DNA of 64,000 nt. Origin: Cohaesibacter sp. (GTDB lineage: Bacteria > Pseudomonadota > Alphaproteobacteria > Rhizobiales > Cohaesibacteraceae). A program made the translations under genes and the position numbers. Below the pieces are notes generated by a model. The model was not told the DNA's origin and did no database searches. It worked only from the letters and a program-made list of their open reading frames with translations. Location of the stretch: positions 124,001 through 188,000 of the forward strand of contig JAOAQZ010000020.1 in NCBI GenBank assembly GCA_025210795.1, written 5' to 3'. This document shows positions 8,888 through 17,975 of the stretch, piece by piece; position 1 is the first letter of the stretch, and the number at the start of each line of letters is the position of its first letter.

Positions 8888-9313
8888 ATGAGCGATGGAA
8901 TTGAGATAACCGAGTACAGCCTTGCGCTTCTAAAAGAAGCAACAAAGGCCCGCGCCAAAGCCCATGCCCCCTATTCGCGCTTTGCGGTGGGAGTGGCTTT
9001 GCGCACGGCCTCTGGCAAGGTTTATAGCGGTGCCAATATCGAAAATACCTCCTATCCGGAAGGCTGGTGCGCAGAAACCTCCGCCATTTCCCATATGATT
9101 ATGGGGGCAGAGAGTGCTCAAGATCGCGAGATTGCCGAATTGGTAGTAATCGCCGATCTGACACCTCCCATCACCCCGTGCGGGGGGTGCCGCCAGCGGA
9201 TCAAGGAATTTGCAACGCCCCAAACGCGCATTCATGCAGCGGATCTTGCGGGCATTCAGCACTCATACACGCTGGCCGCTCTGTTGCCAGCGGCATTTCA
9301 TTTGGAAGGATAA
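8888..9313 (+). CDS. cdd: Cytidine deaminase
   Basis: A 141-residue zinc enzyme that deaminates cytidine and deoxycytidine to uridine and deoxyuridine. The catalytic motif CAE is seen in GWCAETSAIS and the two other zinc cysteines in PCGGCRQRI. The substrate-contact segment NIENTSYPEGWCAE is intact. Length fits the short tetrameric class. The ATG at 8888 follows TAGGGAGAGTGTC and avoids a 68-base overlap with the permease gene. Its products feed the phosphorylases encoded downstream. Confidence 0.94.
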   Translation: MSDGIEITEYSLALLKEATKARAKAHAPYSRFAVGVALRTASGKVYSGANIENTSYPEGWCAETSAISHMIMGAESAQDREIAELVVIADLTPPITPCGGCRQRIKEFATPQTRIHAADLAGIQHSYTLAALLPAAFHLEG

Positions 9314-9317
9314 AGCC

Positions 9318-10151
9318 ATGTCATCCCATATGGATCAGGCTAAGAAACTGGCAGCCTTCGTCACCGCCAAATTGCCCGCCGATCTGACGAAAGGCGGCTT
9401 TCAGGTTGGTATGGTGCTGGGCTCCGGTCTTGGCGCACTGGCTGATGAGGTGGAAAATGCCACCCATATTCCCTATGACCAGCTAGAGGGTTTTCCCGTC
9501 TCTTCCGTCTCCTCCCATGCCTCCAAACTGATTGCAGGCACGCTGATGGGGGTTAAGGTCATCATTCTTGCAGGCCGCGCCCATTTTTATGAAAGCGGCG
9601 ATGCATCGGTAATGAAAGTACCTTTGGCAACCCTTAAGGCCCTTGGCTGTGAGCAAATTCTTTTGACCAATGCGGCAGGTTCCTTGCGCGAGGAAATCGC
9701 CCCCGGTGAATTGATGATGCTTGATGATCATATCAATTGGTCTGGCCGCAATCCCTTGATCGGAATTGAGACAGATGACCGCTTCGTTGGCCTGACCGAA
9801 GCCTATGATGCGTCCATCCGCTCGGACCTCACGGCAGCTGCCGCACGCGCTGGTGTGGATCTTAAAAGCGGTGTTTATAGCTGGTTCTCCGGCCCCAGTT
9901 TTGAAACCCCTGCCGAAATCCGTGCCATTCGTATGCTGGGTGCCGATGCTGTTGGCATGTCGACGGTGCCAGAAGTGATCATGGCGCGCTGGATGGGTCT
10001 CAAAGTGGGGGCGATCTCCACCATTACCAATTATGGCGCGGGCATGAGCGGAACTGAACTCTCTCACGAAGAGACCAAGGAAATCGGCCCCATCGGTGCG
10101 GTAAAACTGATTAAGGTGATCCGGGCCTATCTTGACCGGCTCGCATCTTAA
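9318..10151 (+). CDS. punA: Purine-nucleoside phosphorylase (trimeric type)
   Basis: A 277-residue phosphorylase splitting purine (deoxy)nucleosides into base and (deoxy)ribose 1-phosphate. It shows the phosphate-site sequence GSGLGALADE, GRAHFYES, TNAAGSLREE, the FSGPSFETPAEIRA block and GMSTVPEVIMAR. ITN near residue 243 keeps the asparagine that in the trimeric class favours 6-oxopurines such as inosine and guanosine. This is a different family from hexameric DeoD. The start ATG at 9318 has GGAAGGATAAAG ahead and only 4 bases separate it from cdd. Confidence 0.92.
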   Translation: MSSHMDQAKKLAAFVTAKLPADLTKGGFQVGMVLGSGLGALADEVENATHIPYDQLEGFPVSSVSSHASKLIAGTLMGVKVIILAGRAHFYESGDASVMKVPLATLKALGCEQILLTNAAGSLREEIAPGELMMLDDHINWSGRNPLIGIETDDRFVGLTEAYDASIRSDLTAAAARAGVDLKSGVYSWFSGPSFETPAEIRAIRMLGADAVGMSTVPEVIMARWMGLKVGAISTITNYGAGMSGTELSHEETKEIGPIGAVKLIKVIRAYLDRLAS

Positions 10152-10160
10152 GCTGAGGAA

Positions 10161-10931
10161 ATGGAACGACAAATGACTGATAAAACACTTGCCAAAAAGG
10201 CCATTTCCCTTCTGGATCTGACCAATCTTAATGATGATTGCACCAGCGCTGATATCGAAGCCTTGTGCAAAAAAGCGCAAACTCCATATGGCAATACGGC
10301 GGCTGTCTGCATCTGGCCGCGCTTTGTCAAAGAAGCCAAGGCCTTGCTGGAAGGCACAGGCATTAAAGTGGCAACGGTTGTCAATTTCCCCCAAGGGGGA
10401 GAGGATGTCGCCGCCGTGGTTGAAGAGACCAAAGCCGCGATTGCCGATGGGGCGGACGAGATTGATCTCGTCATTCCCTATCAATGCTGGATTGTCGGGC
10501 GCAGAGGCTATGCCGAGACCATGGTCGTGCGCGTGCGCGAAGCGGTGCCTGCTCCGGCAAAGCTGAAAACCATTTTGGAGACGGGAGAGCTGAAAGACGC
10601 GGATATGATCCGTGAAGCATCCTTGATGGCGCTTGAGGTGGGGGCTGATTTCATCAAAACCTCCACCGGCAAGGTTAAGGTCAATGCCACGCCAGAGGCC
10701 GCCGAGATTATGCTAACAGCGCTGAAAAGTTCGGGCAAGCAAGCGGGCTTTAAGCCAGCTGGCGGCGTGCGCAGCCTTGACGATGCTGCCATTTATCTGG
10801 GCCTTGCAGACAAAATTATGGGCGCTGATTGGGCATGCTCCGAAACCTTCCGCTTTGGAGCCTCCGGCGTTCTGGATGCACTGCTTGCAGCCATGGAAGG
10901 CCAAAGCGCCACAGTAGGTGAGGGATATTGA
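10161..10931 (+). CDS. deoC: Deoxyribose-phosphate aldolase
   Basis: A 256-residue aldolase that cleaves deoxyribose 5-phosphate into acetaldehyde and glyceraldehyde 3-phosphate, the last step of deoxynucleoside catabolism. The Schiff-base lysine lies in DFIKTSTGK, with [10 protein letters not shown] and KPAGGVRS also present. Two starts are possible: ATG 10161, and ATG 10173 giving MTDKTL; spacing to GGAA slightly favours the latter. The stop TGA shares its A with the deoA start, so the two genes are tightly coupled. Confidence 0.93.
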   Translation: MERQMTDKTLAKKAISLLDLTNLNDDCTSADIEALCKKAQTPYGNTAAVCIWPRFVKEAKALLEGTGIKVATVVNFPQGGEDVAAVVEETKAAIADGADEIDLVIPYQCWIVGRRGYAETMVVRVREAVPAPAKLKTILETGELKDADMIREASLMALEVGADFIKTSTGKVKVNATPEAAEIMLTALKSSGKQAGFKPAGGVRSLDDAAIYLGLADKIMGADWACSETFRFGASGVLDALLAAMEGQSATVGEGY

Positions 10932-12241
10932 TGCTCCCTCAGGAAATTATTCGCAAAAAACGCGATGGCGGAGCCCTGTTACAAGAGGAAATCCAGTTCT
11001 TTGTCGATGGGATCACCTCAGGGGCTGTGTCCGAGGGGCAAATTTCTGCCCTTGCCATGGCCGTCTATTTTCGCGGTATGGAACTGGATGAACGGGTGGC
11101 GCTGACCCTTGCCATGCGCGATTCCGGCTCGGTGCTTGACTGGTCCGAACTTGGCGGCCCCGTGGTTGATAAGCACTCAACCGGCGGTGTGGGGGATAAT
11201 GTCTCCCTGATGCTGGCGCCAGCTCTTGCGGCTTGCGGCGCCTTCGTGCCGATGATTTCGGGGCGCGGCCTTGGCCATACAGGCGGCACGCTTGATAAAT
11301 TTGATTCCATCCCCGGCTATGTCACCCAGCCAGACAATGCACTCTTTCGTAAAGTTACCAAAGAGGTGGGCTGTGCGATCATCGGCCAGACGGCAGATCT
11401 AGCCCCTGCGGACAAGCGCTTTTATGGCATTCGCGATGTAACAGCGACGGTGGAAAGCATCCATCTGATCACAGCGTCCATCCTCTCGAAAAAGCTGGCG
11501 GCTGGCCTTGATGGTCTGGTGCTCGATGTCAAATCCGGCTCAGGCGCTTTCATGCCAAGCCACGAGGAAAGCCGGGATCTGGCCAACAGTTTGGTCACCG
11601 TTGCCAATGGGGCAGGGGTGCGCACCTCGGCCCTGATCACCGATATGAACGAGCCTCTGGCCAGTGCTGCGGGCAATGCCATTGAGATGAAAAATGCCGT
11701 CGATTTCTTAACCGGTGATTTTATTGATCCGCGCAATTGGGAGATCACGGTAGCGCTCGGCGCTGAAATGTTGCTGATTGCCGATTTGGTGGCAACGCGC
11801 GAAGAAGGCACCGAGAAAATGGAGCATGCCTATCGCTCAGGCGCTGCCGCTGAGAAATTTGGGCATATGGTAACAGCGCTCGGCGGTCCGTCAGATTTCA
11901 TTGAAAAGATGAATGAACACCTCACTCTTGCGCCAATGGTGGTTGATATCTGCGCGCCACAATCGGGCATCATCCAACGAATCGATACCCGAGCTGTCGG
12001 TATCGCTGTGGTGGAACTGGGTGGCGGTCGCCGCAAGGCATCGGACAAAATCGATCACAGCGTCGGGCTGGACCAATTGGCGACTTTGGGCCAAAGGGTT
12101 GAAAAAGGAGAGCCGCTGGCTCGCGTCTTTGCCAACACAAAAGATCAGGTCGAGCGTGCCACGCAAATGGTGCTTGGGGCTTATGAGCTTGGCGAGAAAT
12201 CTGTGACCAGCCACACACTCTATGAAGTGATCGAGCCCTGA
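10931..12241 (+). CDS. deoA: Thymidine phosphorylase
   Basis: A 436-residue pyrimidine-nucleoside phosphorylase that converts thymidine and deoxyuridine to base and deoxyribose 1-phosphate. The signature [16 protein letters not shown] and the glycine-rich [14 protein letters not shown] are clear, as are the [16 protein letters not shown] segment and the C-terminal domain. The ATG at 10931 forms a one-base TGATG overlap with deoC. A TTG three bases earlier is a less likely start. The product is the substrate of DeoB encoded next. Confidence 0.94.
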   Translation: MLPQEIIRKKRDGGALLQEEIQFFVDGITSGAVSEGQISALAMAVYFRGMELDERVALTLAMRDSGSVLDWSELGGPVVDKHSTGGVGDNVSLMLAPALAACGAFVPMISGRGLGHTGGTLDKFDSIPGYVTQPDNALFRKVTKEVGCAIIGQTADLAPADKRFYGIRDVTATVESIHLITASILSKKLAAGLDGLVLDVKSGSGAFMPSHEESRDLANSLVTVANGAGVRTSALITDMNEPLASAAGNAIEMKNAVDFLTGDFIDPRNWEITVALGAEMLLIADLVATREEGTEKMEHAYRSGAAAEKFGHMVTALGGPSDFIEKMNEHLTLAPMVVDICAPQSGIIQRIDTRAVGIAVVELGGGRRKASDKIDHSVGLDQLATLGQRVEKGEPLARVFANTKDQVERATQMVLGAYELGEKSVTSHTLYEVIEP

Positions 12242-12266
12242 GAAAAGGCTTAACGCAAATAGGACA

Positions 12267-12286
12267 ATCCGGCGACAGGGCCGGAT
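12267..12286 (+). other. Intercistronic hairpin between deoA and deoB
   Basis: ATCCGGC (12267-12273) pairs perfectly with GCCGGAT (12280-12286) around the six-base loop GACAGG. No U tract follows. It lies 20 bases before the phosphopentomutase start, just ahead of the ribosome binding site AAGGAGG. It could protect a processed mRNA end. Confidence 0.5.
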
Positions 12287-12306
12287 AGAGAGAAGGAGGT
12301 GCCAGT

Positions 12307-13530
12307 ATGGCACGGGCATTTCTTCTGGTTTTGGATAGTTTTGGCATTGGCAATGCGCCCGATGCAGCAGATTTTGGCGATGTTGGCGCCGATACGCTGG
12401 GCCATATTGCTGCCGCTTGCGCCCAAGGAAAAGGCGATCAGGAAGGCTTGCGCTCCGGTCCCTTGTCGCTGCCCAATATGGATCGCTACGGACTTGGGCT
12501 GGTAGCGCAAAAAGCAACGGGCGAGCGCCCCGCCAATCTCACCTATGAGGGTGAGGTGGAAGGCCTGTGCGCCAATGCTTGCGAGATTTCCAAGGGCAAA
12601 GACACCCCGTCCGGCCATTGGGAGATTGCAGGCGTGCCTGTTTCTTTTGATTGGGGCTATTTCCCCGATACCATTCCCACCTTTCCGCCTGAAATGACCA
12701 AGGCTTTTTTGGAAAAAACAGGCCTTCCCGGAATTTTAGGCGACAAACATGGCTCGGGCACCGTGGTCATCAATGAGCTGGGCGAGGAGCATATCCGCAC
12801 CGGCATGCCCATTTGCTATACCTCGGCGGATTCCGTTTATCAAATTGCCGCCCATGAAGAGCATTTCGGACTTGAGCGCCTTTATGAGATTTGCGAAATC
12901 GCCTATGAACTGGTCAAGCCCTATAATATTGGCCGGATCATTGCGCGCCCCTTCATTGGCGAAAGCCCTGCCGATTTTGAGCGCACGGGCAATCGGCGCG
13001 ATTTTTCTGTTCTGCCGCCAGAACCTACCTTGCTGGACAGGGCCAAGGCCGCGGGACGGGAGGTCATCGCGGTTGGCAAAATCTCCGATATCTTTGCCCA
13101 TCAGGGGGTAACACAAAAGATCAAAGCCACCGGCAATCCCGCAATTTTTGAGGCAACGCTTGATGCGATCAAACTGGCAAAGGATGGAGATCTGGTTTTC
13201 TCCAATCTGGTGGATTTTGACATGCATTATGGCCATCGCCGTGATGTGCCCGGGTATGCCGCCGCGCTGGAATATTTCGACAGTCGCATTCCGGAGCTGG
13301 AAGCAATGCTGGAGCCGGGTGATCTGGTGCTTCTTACCGCCGATCATGGCTGTGATCCCACATGGCACGGCACGGACCACACGCGCGAGCAGGTGCCCGC
13401 CCTGATGTTTGGCCCTGATATCAAGGGCCGTTATGCAGGCCAGCGGCAAACCTTTGCTGATATTGGTGAGACCATCGCCGAGCATTTGGGGCTAGCACCG
13501 GGCCGGCATGGTCAATCCTACCTGAAATAG
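12307..13530 (+). CDS. deoB: Phosphopentomutase
   Basis: A 407-residue alkaline-phosphatase-superfamily enzyme that isomerises (deoxy)ribose 1-phosphate to 5-phosphate. It links the phosphorylases to DeoC and to the pentose phosphate pathway. Metal-site and family motifs are [12 protein letters not shown] at the N terminus, [15 protein letters not shown] in the middle and [15 protein letters not shown] near the C terminus. It has one of the best ribosome binding sites in the cluster (GAAGGAGGTGCCAGT before ATG). Hairpins stand on both sides of this gene. Confidence 0.95.
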   Translation: MARAFLLVLDSFGIGNAPDAADFGDVGADTLGHIAAACAQGKGDQEGLRSGPLSLPNMDRYGLGLVAQKATGERPANLTYEGEVEGLCANACEISKGKDTPSGHWEIAGVPVSFDWGYFPDTIPTFPPEMTKAFLEKTGLPGILGDKHGSGTVVINELGEEHIRTGMPICYTSADSVYQIAAHEEHFGLERLYEICEIAYELVKPYNIGRIIARPFIGESPADFERTGNRRDFSVLPPEPTLLDRAKAAGREVIAVGKISDIFAHQGVTQKIKATGNPAIFEATLDAIKLAKDGDLVFSNLVDFDMHYGHRRDVPGYAAALEYFDSRIPELEAMLEPGDLVLLTADHGCDPTWHGTDHTREQVPALMFGPDIKGRYAGQRQTFADIGETIAEHLGLAPGRHGQSYLK

Positions 13531-13551
13531 AAGAAGGCGAATCTCGCGAAA

Positions 13552-13566
13552 GGCCCCTTTGGGGCT
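13552..13566 (+). other. Intercistronic hairpin between deoB and add
   Basis: GCCCC (13553-13557) and GGGGC (13561-13565) form a stem with a TTT loop, extended by a G-U pair. It is followed by CGTTTG rather than a run of T, so it is at most a weak attenuator. The adenosine deaminase start is 22 bases further on. Confidence 0.45.
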
Positions 13567-13588
13567 CGTTTGTGAATGAAGGAGCATT

Positions 13589-14620
13589 ATGCAGCAGCAA
13601 CTCGTGCCGACAGGCCAGAGCCTTCCCAAGGCAGAACTCCATTGCCACCTTGAAGGGGCAGCCTATCCCGATCTGGTGCGCCGCCTTGCCAAGCGCCACG
13701 GGGCCAGCCTTGATGATATCATTGATGGCAACGGCGCCTATATCTGGTCGGATTTTACCTCATTCCTCAATTGCTGGGACAGGGTCGCTGCCGTCATTCG
13801 AACGCCGGAAGATTATGCTGATCTGGTAGAAGACTATCTGGGGCGCTCGGCCAAAGAGGGCTGCCTTTATACCGAGATTTTTATCTCTCCTGACCATGTA
13901 GCCCTGATGGGCATGAGCTATGCCAATCTGCTTGAAGGGGTTGAGGAAGGCTATCGCCGGGCAAAAGAGAAAAGCATGACAGACGGGTTTCTCATTGAGG
14001 CACGCTTTATCGTAACCTGCGTGCGCCATATGGGGCCGGAAAAAGCTGTAGGCGTTGCCAAAACAATCGAAAAGCTCCCCCATCCGCTCGTAACCGGTTT
14101 CGGTATGGGCGGCGATGAGCGGATGCATAGCCAGAAGGCTTTTGCTCCCGCCTTTGAAATTGCCCGCGCAGCCGGTCTTTGCTGCACAACCCATGCAGGA
14201 GAATTTGCAGGGCCTGAGAGCGTTTGGGATGCGCTGGATCATTTGCCGGTGGACCGGATCGGCCATGGGGTGCGCGCCCATGAGGATGCAGCGCTCATGG
14301 AACGCCTTGCAAAGGACGGCATCGTGCTGGAGGTGTGTCCCGGCTCCAATGTTGCTTTGGGGCTTTATGAAAGCCGCAAAAGCCATCCTTTGGAGACATT
14401 GATGGATGCAGGCGTCAAAACCACTTTGTCTTCAGACGACCCGCCTTTCTTTCACACAACGATTGGTGAGGAATATGACGCCCTGTGGGCGCAGACCAGT
14501 CTGGAGCGGCAGGAGGATGTCTGGGATCGGGAGATTATGCTTGGCTTTACCCGCCGGTCGCTGGAAGCAGCTTACCTTGATGAAGCAACCCGCAGCGCTT
14601 TGCTGGCACGGGTGAAATAA
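13589..14620 (+). CDS. add: Adenosine deaminase
   Basis: A 343-residue zinc enzyme converting adenosine to inosine, which the nucleoside phosphorylase can then split. It has the amidohydrolase motifs in order: KAELHCHLEGA (HxH zinc ligands), TTHAGEFAGPES with the third histidine and the catalytic glutamate region, DRIGHGVRAHED, and LSSDDPPFFHTT with the catalytic aspartates. The ATG at 13589 follows GAAGGAGCATT. Length fits the family. A small GCGGA/TCCGC hairpin (14623-14636) follows its stop. Confidence 0.93.
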   Translation: MQQQLVPTGQSLPKAELHCHLEGAAYPDLVRRLAKRHGASLDDIIDGNGAYIWSDFTSFLNCWDRVAAVIRTPEDYADLVEDYLGRSAKEGCLYTEIFISPDHVALMGMSYANLLEGVEEGYRRAKEKSMTDGFLIEARFIVTCVRHMGPEKAVGVAKTIEKLPHPLVTGFGMGGDERMHSQKAFAPAFEIARAAGLCCTTHAGEFAGPESVWDALDHLPVDRIGHGVRAHEDAALMERLAKDGIVLEVCPGSNVALGLYESRKSHPLETLMDAGVKTTLSSDDPPFFHTTIGEEYDALWAQTSLERQEDVWDREIMLGFTRRSLEAAYLDEATRSALLARVK

Positions 14621-14743
14621 TGGCGGAAAACTCCGCTCATCGCTGCATGAATTAAGGGGCCAGAGCTTGCTTGCAAGGGATGGCTTAAGCTAAAGACTAA
14701 CAGCAAGATTTATGGCAAGGCTGAGATAAAAAGGATCAGGGCA

Positions 14744-15373
14744 ATGAAGCAGGTAACCGTCGTCGACCATCCGCTTGTGCAGCATAAACTCACCATCATG
14801 CGTGACAAAAACACCTCAACGGCAAGCTTCCGCCGCCTTCTGCGCGAAATCTCGCACCTGCTTTGCTATGAAGCCACCCGTGAGTTGACCATGACCACCA
14901 AAACCATCGAAACCCCTTTGATGGAAATGGAAGCCCCCACCATTGCGGGCAAAAAACTGGTTTTTGCCTCTATTCTGCGCGCTGGCAATGGCTTGCTGGA
15001 AGGCATGCTGGATCTGGTCCCATCGGCCCGCGTTGCCCATGTTGGCCTTTATCGCGATCCCAAAACCTTTGAAGCCGTTGAATATTATTTCAAAGCTCCC
15101 GAAGATCTGCAAAACCGCCTTGTGATTGCTGTGGATCCGATGTTGGCAACAGCCAACAGCGCCATTCTGGCCCTGGAAAAACTGAAAGAGCGCGGGGCGC
15201 ATAACCTGCGTTTTGTCTCGCTGCTGGCAGCGCCAGAAGGGGTGGACGCCTTTACCAAAGCCCATCCTGATGTGCCCATCATCACCGCTGCCATTGATGA
15301 AAAACTCAATGAAAAAAATTACATCATTCCCGGCCTTGGGGATGCGGGTGACCGCATGTATGGCACCAAATAA
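14744..15373 (+). CDS. upp: Uracil phosphoribosyltransferase
   Basis: A 209-residue enzyme making UMP from uracil and PRPP, thereby recovering uracil released by nucleoside breakdown. The [14 protein letters not shown] segment and the C-terminal [17 protein letters not shown] uracil-site block are intact. The PRPP loop reads [10 protein letters not shown] (131-140), where most family members have glycine after the second threonine; here it is alanine at 137. It lies 123 bases after add and ends just before a strong terminator, so it closes the nucleoside locus. Confidence 0.93.
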   Translation: MKQVTVVDHPLVQHKLTIMRDKNTSTASFRRLLREISHLLCYEATRELTMTTKTIETPLMEMEAPTIAGKKLVFASILRAGNGLLEGMLDLVPSARVAHVGLYRDPKTFEAVEYYFKAPEDLQNRLVIAVDPMLATANSAILALEKLKERGAHNLRFVSLLAAPEGVDAFTKAHPDVPIITAAIDEKLNEKNYIIPGLGDAGDRMYGTK

Positions 15374-15408
15374 GCGGTTGAAGCAGTTTGCCGCCTGATA
15401 AAGAATTT

Positions 15409-15444
15409 AAAAAGCGCCGAGAGAAATTCCTCAAGGCGCTTTTT
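15409..15444 (+). terminator. Rho-independent terminator of the nucleoside locus
   Basis: AAAAAGCGCC (15409-15418) pairs with GGCGCTTTTT (15435-15444), giving a ten-base perfect stem and a T run on the plus strand. It follows upp by 36 bases and marks the end of the nucleoside cluster. Confidence 0.9.
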
Positions 15445-15601
15445 GTATTTGGATGCCAGTCCGTCTTTAGCACTTGTTTACATTAAGCAAAGAAACCCGC
15501 CACAAAGAGGGCTCTTCTTACCGCGCCTTTACGTCTTTCTCGCCTTTTGCTGGCACTCTTCGCTCAAGCATATCACACAGGAAAAGATAAGGACCGAGGG
15601 A

Positions 15602-16132
15602 ATGATTAGGATTTTGGTGATGGCTATTCTGGCCATTGGCGTGTTTACCGCTTTGCCCAGTTTTCTTTCGGACTATATGCAGACCAATGGCTATGCTGAA
15701 ACGCCGCAAAAACAATCAGCTTATGGAGTATCCAAACGCTCGTCTGCGCCTAAATCATCGTCTGGGCGAGTGGTGCTTAAAGCCAATAGGGATGGACATT
15801 TTCTCACTCAGGCCAAGATTAATGGCAAATCTATTCGCGTGCTGGTGGATACCGGTGCGACCACTCTGGCTCTTTCCTATGAAGACGCCAAGAAAATCGG
15901 CCTGCGTCCCAGAGCCTCGGACTATACGATCAAAGTGAATACGGCTAACGGCGTGGGCAAAGCCGCTCCCGTCACCGTGCGCGAAATCCGCATTGGCCGC
16001 ATCAGCGAGGGGCGCATATCCGGCCTTGTTGCACCCAAGGGTGCGCTGAATGTTACCCTGCTTGGCATGAGCTTTTTGAAGAAACTCAAGCGCTTTGAAA
16101 TCCAGCAAGGCAAATTGATCCTTGAAAACTGA
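15602..16132 (+). CDS. Retropepsin-like aspartic protease, membrane-anchored (TIGR02281-like)
   Basis: A 176-residue protein with an N-terminal hydrophobic segment (about residues 3-22) followed by a polar linker and a clan AA aspartic protease domain. The active-site motif is LVDTGATTLALSYEDA, and the characteristic LLGMSFLKKLKRFE lies near the C terminus. Such single-domain proteases are common and uncharacterised in alphaproteobacteria, probably acting as dimers in the periplasm. The ATG at 15602 follows GACCGAGGGA. A longer frame upstream has no membrane or domain features and runs close to the upp terminator. Confidence 0.85.
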   Translation: MIRILVMAILAIGVFTALPSFLSDYMQTNGYAETPQKQSAYGVSKRSSAPKSSSGRVVLKANRDGHFLTQAKINGKSIRVLVDTGATTLALSYEDAKKIGLRPRASDYTIKVNTANGVGKAAPVTVREIRIGRISEGRISGLVAPKGALNVTLLGMSFLKKLKRFEIQQGKLILEN

Positions 16133-16225
16133 GCAATTTATGCACATTAAGGGTAATGTGTAAGCCTGTAGTCATACTATGCCTGTCTACTGCTGTTTCC
16201 TTCTAATTGTTCAAAGGCCCATTCG

Positions 16226-17731
16226 ATGTATCCCAAGCCACTCGCTGCCATTGCCCAAAATAGTTATGAATTTGAAGCGCTGCCCTTGGTCAAGCCGACA
16301 GGCTTTCGCGAGTATGATGCGCGCTGGCTGTTTGGCGAGGAGCTGAACCTGATGGGCGTGCAGGCACTCGGGGCTGGTATCGGCACCGTCCTTCATAAAT
16401 TGGGCGTTGAACCAACCATCGTTGTGGGTCATGATTTTCGTGGCTATTCCGCCTCTATCAAAATGGCGCTGGTCACCGGCCTGATGGCTGCGGGCTGTAA
16501 GGTCAAGGATATCGGCCTTGCCCTCTCGCCCATGGCCTATTATGCCCAGTTCGCTTTGGATTGCCCGGCAGTTGCCATGGTAACCGCCTCCCATAACGAG
16601 AATGGCTGGACGGGCGTTAAAATGGGTGCCAATCGCCCTTTGACCTTCGGGCCGGACGAAATGGGCATGCTGCGCGATATCGTGCTGGGTGGAGAGCAAG
16701 AGCTGCGCGGTGGTGGCAGCCTTGAAGTGATTGAGGGCTTTGCCCAAACCTATATGGATGATCTGGCCAATCGCCCCAAGCTGAAAAACAAACTTAAAGT
16801 GGTTGCAGCTTGCGGTAATGGCACAGCAGGTGCCTTCGCGCCCCATGTCTTGCGCGCTGTTGGCTGTGAGGTGATTGAGATGGATTGTGATCTTGATCAC
16901 AGCTTCCCCAATTACAATCCCAATCCGGAAGACCTGAAAATGCTGCACGCCCTGCGTGATCGCGTGCTTGAGGTCGGTGCCGATGTGGGCCTTGCCTTTG
17001 ATGGCGATGGCGACCGCTGCGGCGTGGTGGATGAAAAGGGGCAGGAAATCTTTGCTGATAAAGTGGGGGTGATGCTCGCCCGCGATATCTCGGCCATTCA
17101 CGACAACAAGCAATTTGTGGTGGATGTAAAATCCACCGGTCTGTTCAAAACCGATCCGGTTCTCAAGAGCCAAGGTGCACAGACCGATTATTTCAAGACC
17201 GGCCATTCCTATATCAAGCGCCGCGTCACGGACCTTAATGCTATTGTCGGCTTTGAGAAATCTGGTCATTTCTTCTTCAATGCACCCATTGGCCGCGGCT
17301 ATGATGATGGCATTGTCGCCGCTCTTGCAGTGTGCGATATGCTGGACCGCAATCCGGGTAAAGCCATGAGCGATCTCTATGCAGCTTTGCCAAAGACCTA
17401 TGGCTCGCCCACCATGTCGGCCAAATGTGCGGATGAGATCAAATATGATGTGGTTGATCGCGTGGTGAAAAAGCTCTCTGGCATGGCAGAGGCTGGGGAC
17501 GTTCTTGGAGGTCAGAAGCTGATTGATGCTGTCACCGTCAATGGCGTACGGGTCACCGCTGAAGATGGCACATGGGGCCTTGTGCGGGCCTCGTCCAACA
17601 AGCCGGAAATTGTCGTGGTGATCGAAAGCCCGGTCTCGCAGGCCCGCCTTGAAGAAATGTTTGCAGCAGTTGATGCTGTGCTGCGTGAGCACCCTGAAGT
17701 GGGCGCATATAACCAGACACTTAAGGGCTAA
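16226..17731 (+). CDS. Phosphomannomutase/phosphoglucomutase
   Basis: A 501-residue alpha-D-phosphohexomutase. The phosphoserine loop is TASHNENGWTGVKMG, the metal-binding loop DGDGDRCGVVD, the sugar-specificity loop GFEKSGHFFF, and the phosphate-binding RASSNKPE near the C terminus. It interconverts hexose 1- and 6-phosphates for cell-surface polysaccharide and sugar-nucleotide synthesis. Preference between mannose and glucose cannot be read reliably. An AAAGG ribosome binding site lies ahead of the ATG. A CACATTA/TAATGTG hairpin (16143-16160) without a T run precedes the gene. Confidence 0.92.
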   Translation: MYPKPLAAIAQNSYEFEALPLVKPTGFREYDARWLFGEELNLMGVQALGAGIGTVLHKLGVEPTIVVGHDFRGYSASIKMALVTGLMAAGCKVKDIGLALSPMAYYAQFALDCPAVAMVTASHNENGWTGVKMGANRPLTFGPDEMGMLRDIVLGGEQELRGGGSLEVIEGFAQTYMDDLANRPKLKNKLKVVAACGNGTAGAFAPHVLRAVGCEVIEMDCDLDHSFPNYNPNPEDLKMLHALRDRVLEVGADVGLAFDGDGDRCGVVDEKGQEIFADKVGVMLARDISAIHDNKQFVVDVKSTGLFKTDPVLKSQGAQTDYFKTGHSYIKRRVTDLNAIVGFEKSGHFFFNAPIGRGYDDGIVAALAVCDMLDRNPGKAMSDLYAALPKTYGSPTMSAKCADEIKYDVVDRVVKKLSGMAEAGDVLGGQKLIDAVTVNGVRVTAEDGTWGLVRASSNKPEIVVVIESPVSQARLEEMFAAVDAVLREHPEVGAYNQTLKG

Positions 17732-17767
17732 CGCCCGGCTCTATCCCGAAAAAGGATAAGACAGAAT

Positions 17768-17790
17768 AAGGCGCCTTTGGCGCCTTTTTT
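17768..17790 (+). terminator. Rho-independent terminator after the phosphohexomutase gene
   Basis: AAGGCGCC (17768-17775), loop TTT, then GGCGCCTT (17779-17786) and four further T. It is a textbook hairpin with a T run, 36 bases after the stop codon. Confidence 0.92.
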
Positions 17791-17829
17791 CATGTGAAAA
17801 CGAAAGTGCAGGGAGGTTTCCACCATGCA

Positions 17830-17853
17830 GCGAAGAAGTTTTTGCTTCTTCGC
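17830..17853. other. Nine-base-pair hairpin GCGAAGAAG/CTTCTTCGC
   Basis: GCGAAGAAG (17830-17838) and CTTCTTCGC (17845-17853) are perfectly complementary around TTTTTG. It lies between the phosphohexomutase terminator and the PhnD-like gene, about 122 bases ahead of the latter. There is no T run after the stem in either direction. It could be a leader structure or a protein-binding site. Confidence 0.4.
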
Positions 17854-17975
17854 CCTCAAAGCTTCAAATTTTTCCAATAGAGAAGAATGCGGGTTTGATA
17901 CCCGGCGCGTATCGCCGCAAGATGGCAAGATGATTCGAACTGCCTTGCTGCCTGTTCTCTGGATGGATGCTCATA

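Noticed and set aside
16211..17692. A 493-residue open frame on the minus strand opposite the phosphohexomutase gene
   Set aside because: Long antisense frames arise from codon bias. The plus-strand protein has all its catalytic motifs and the antisense product has none.
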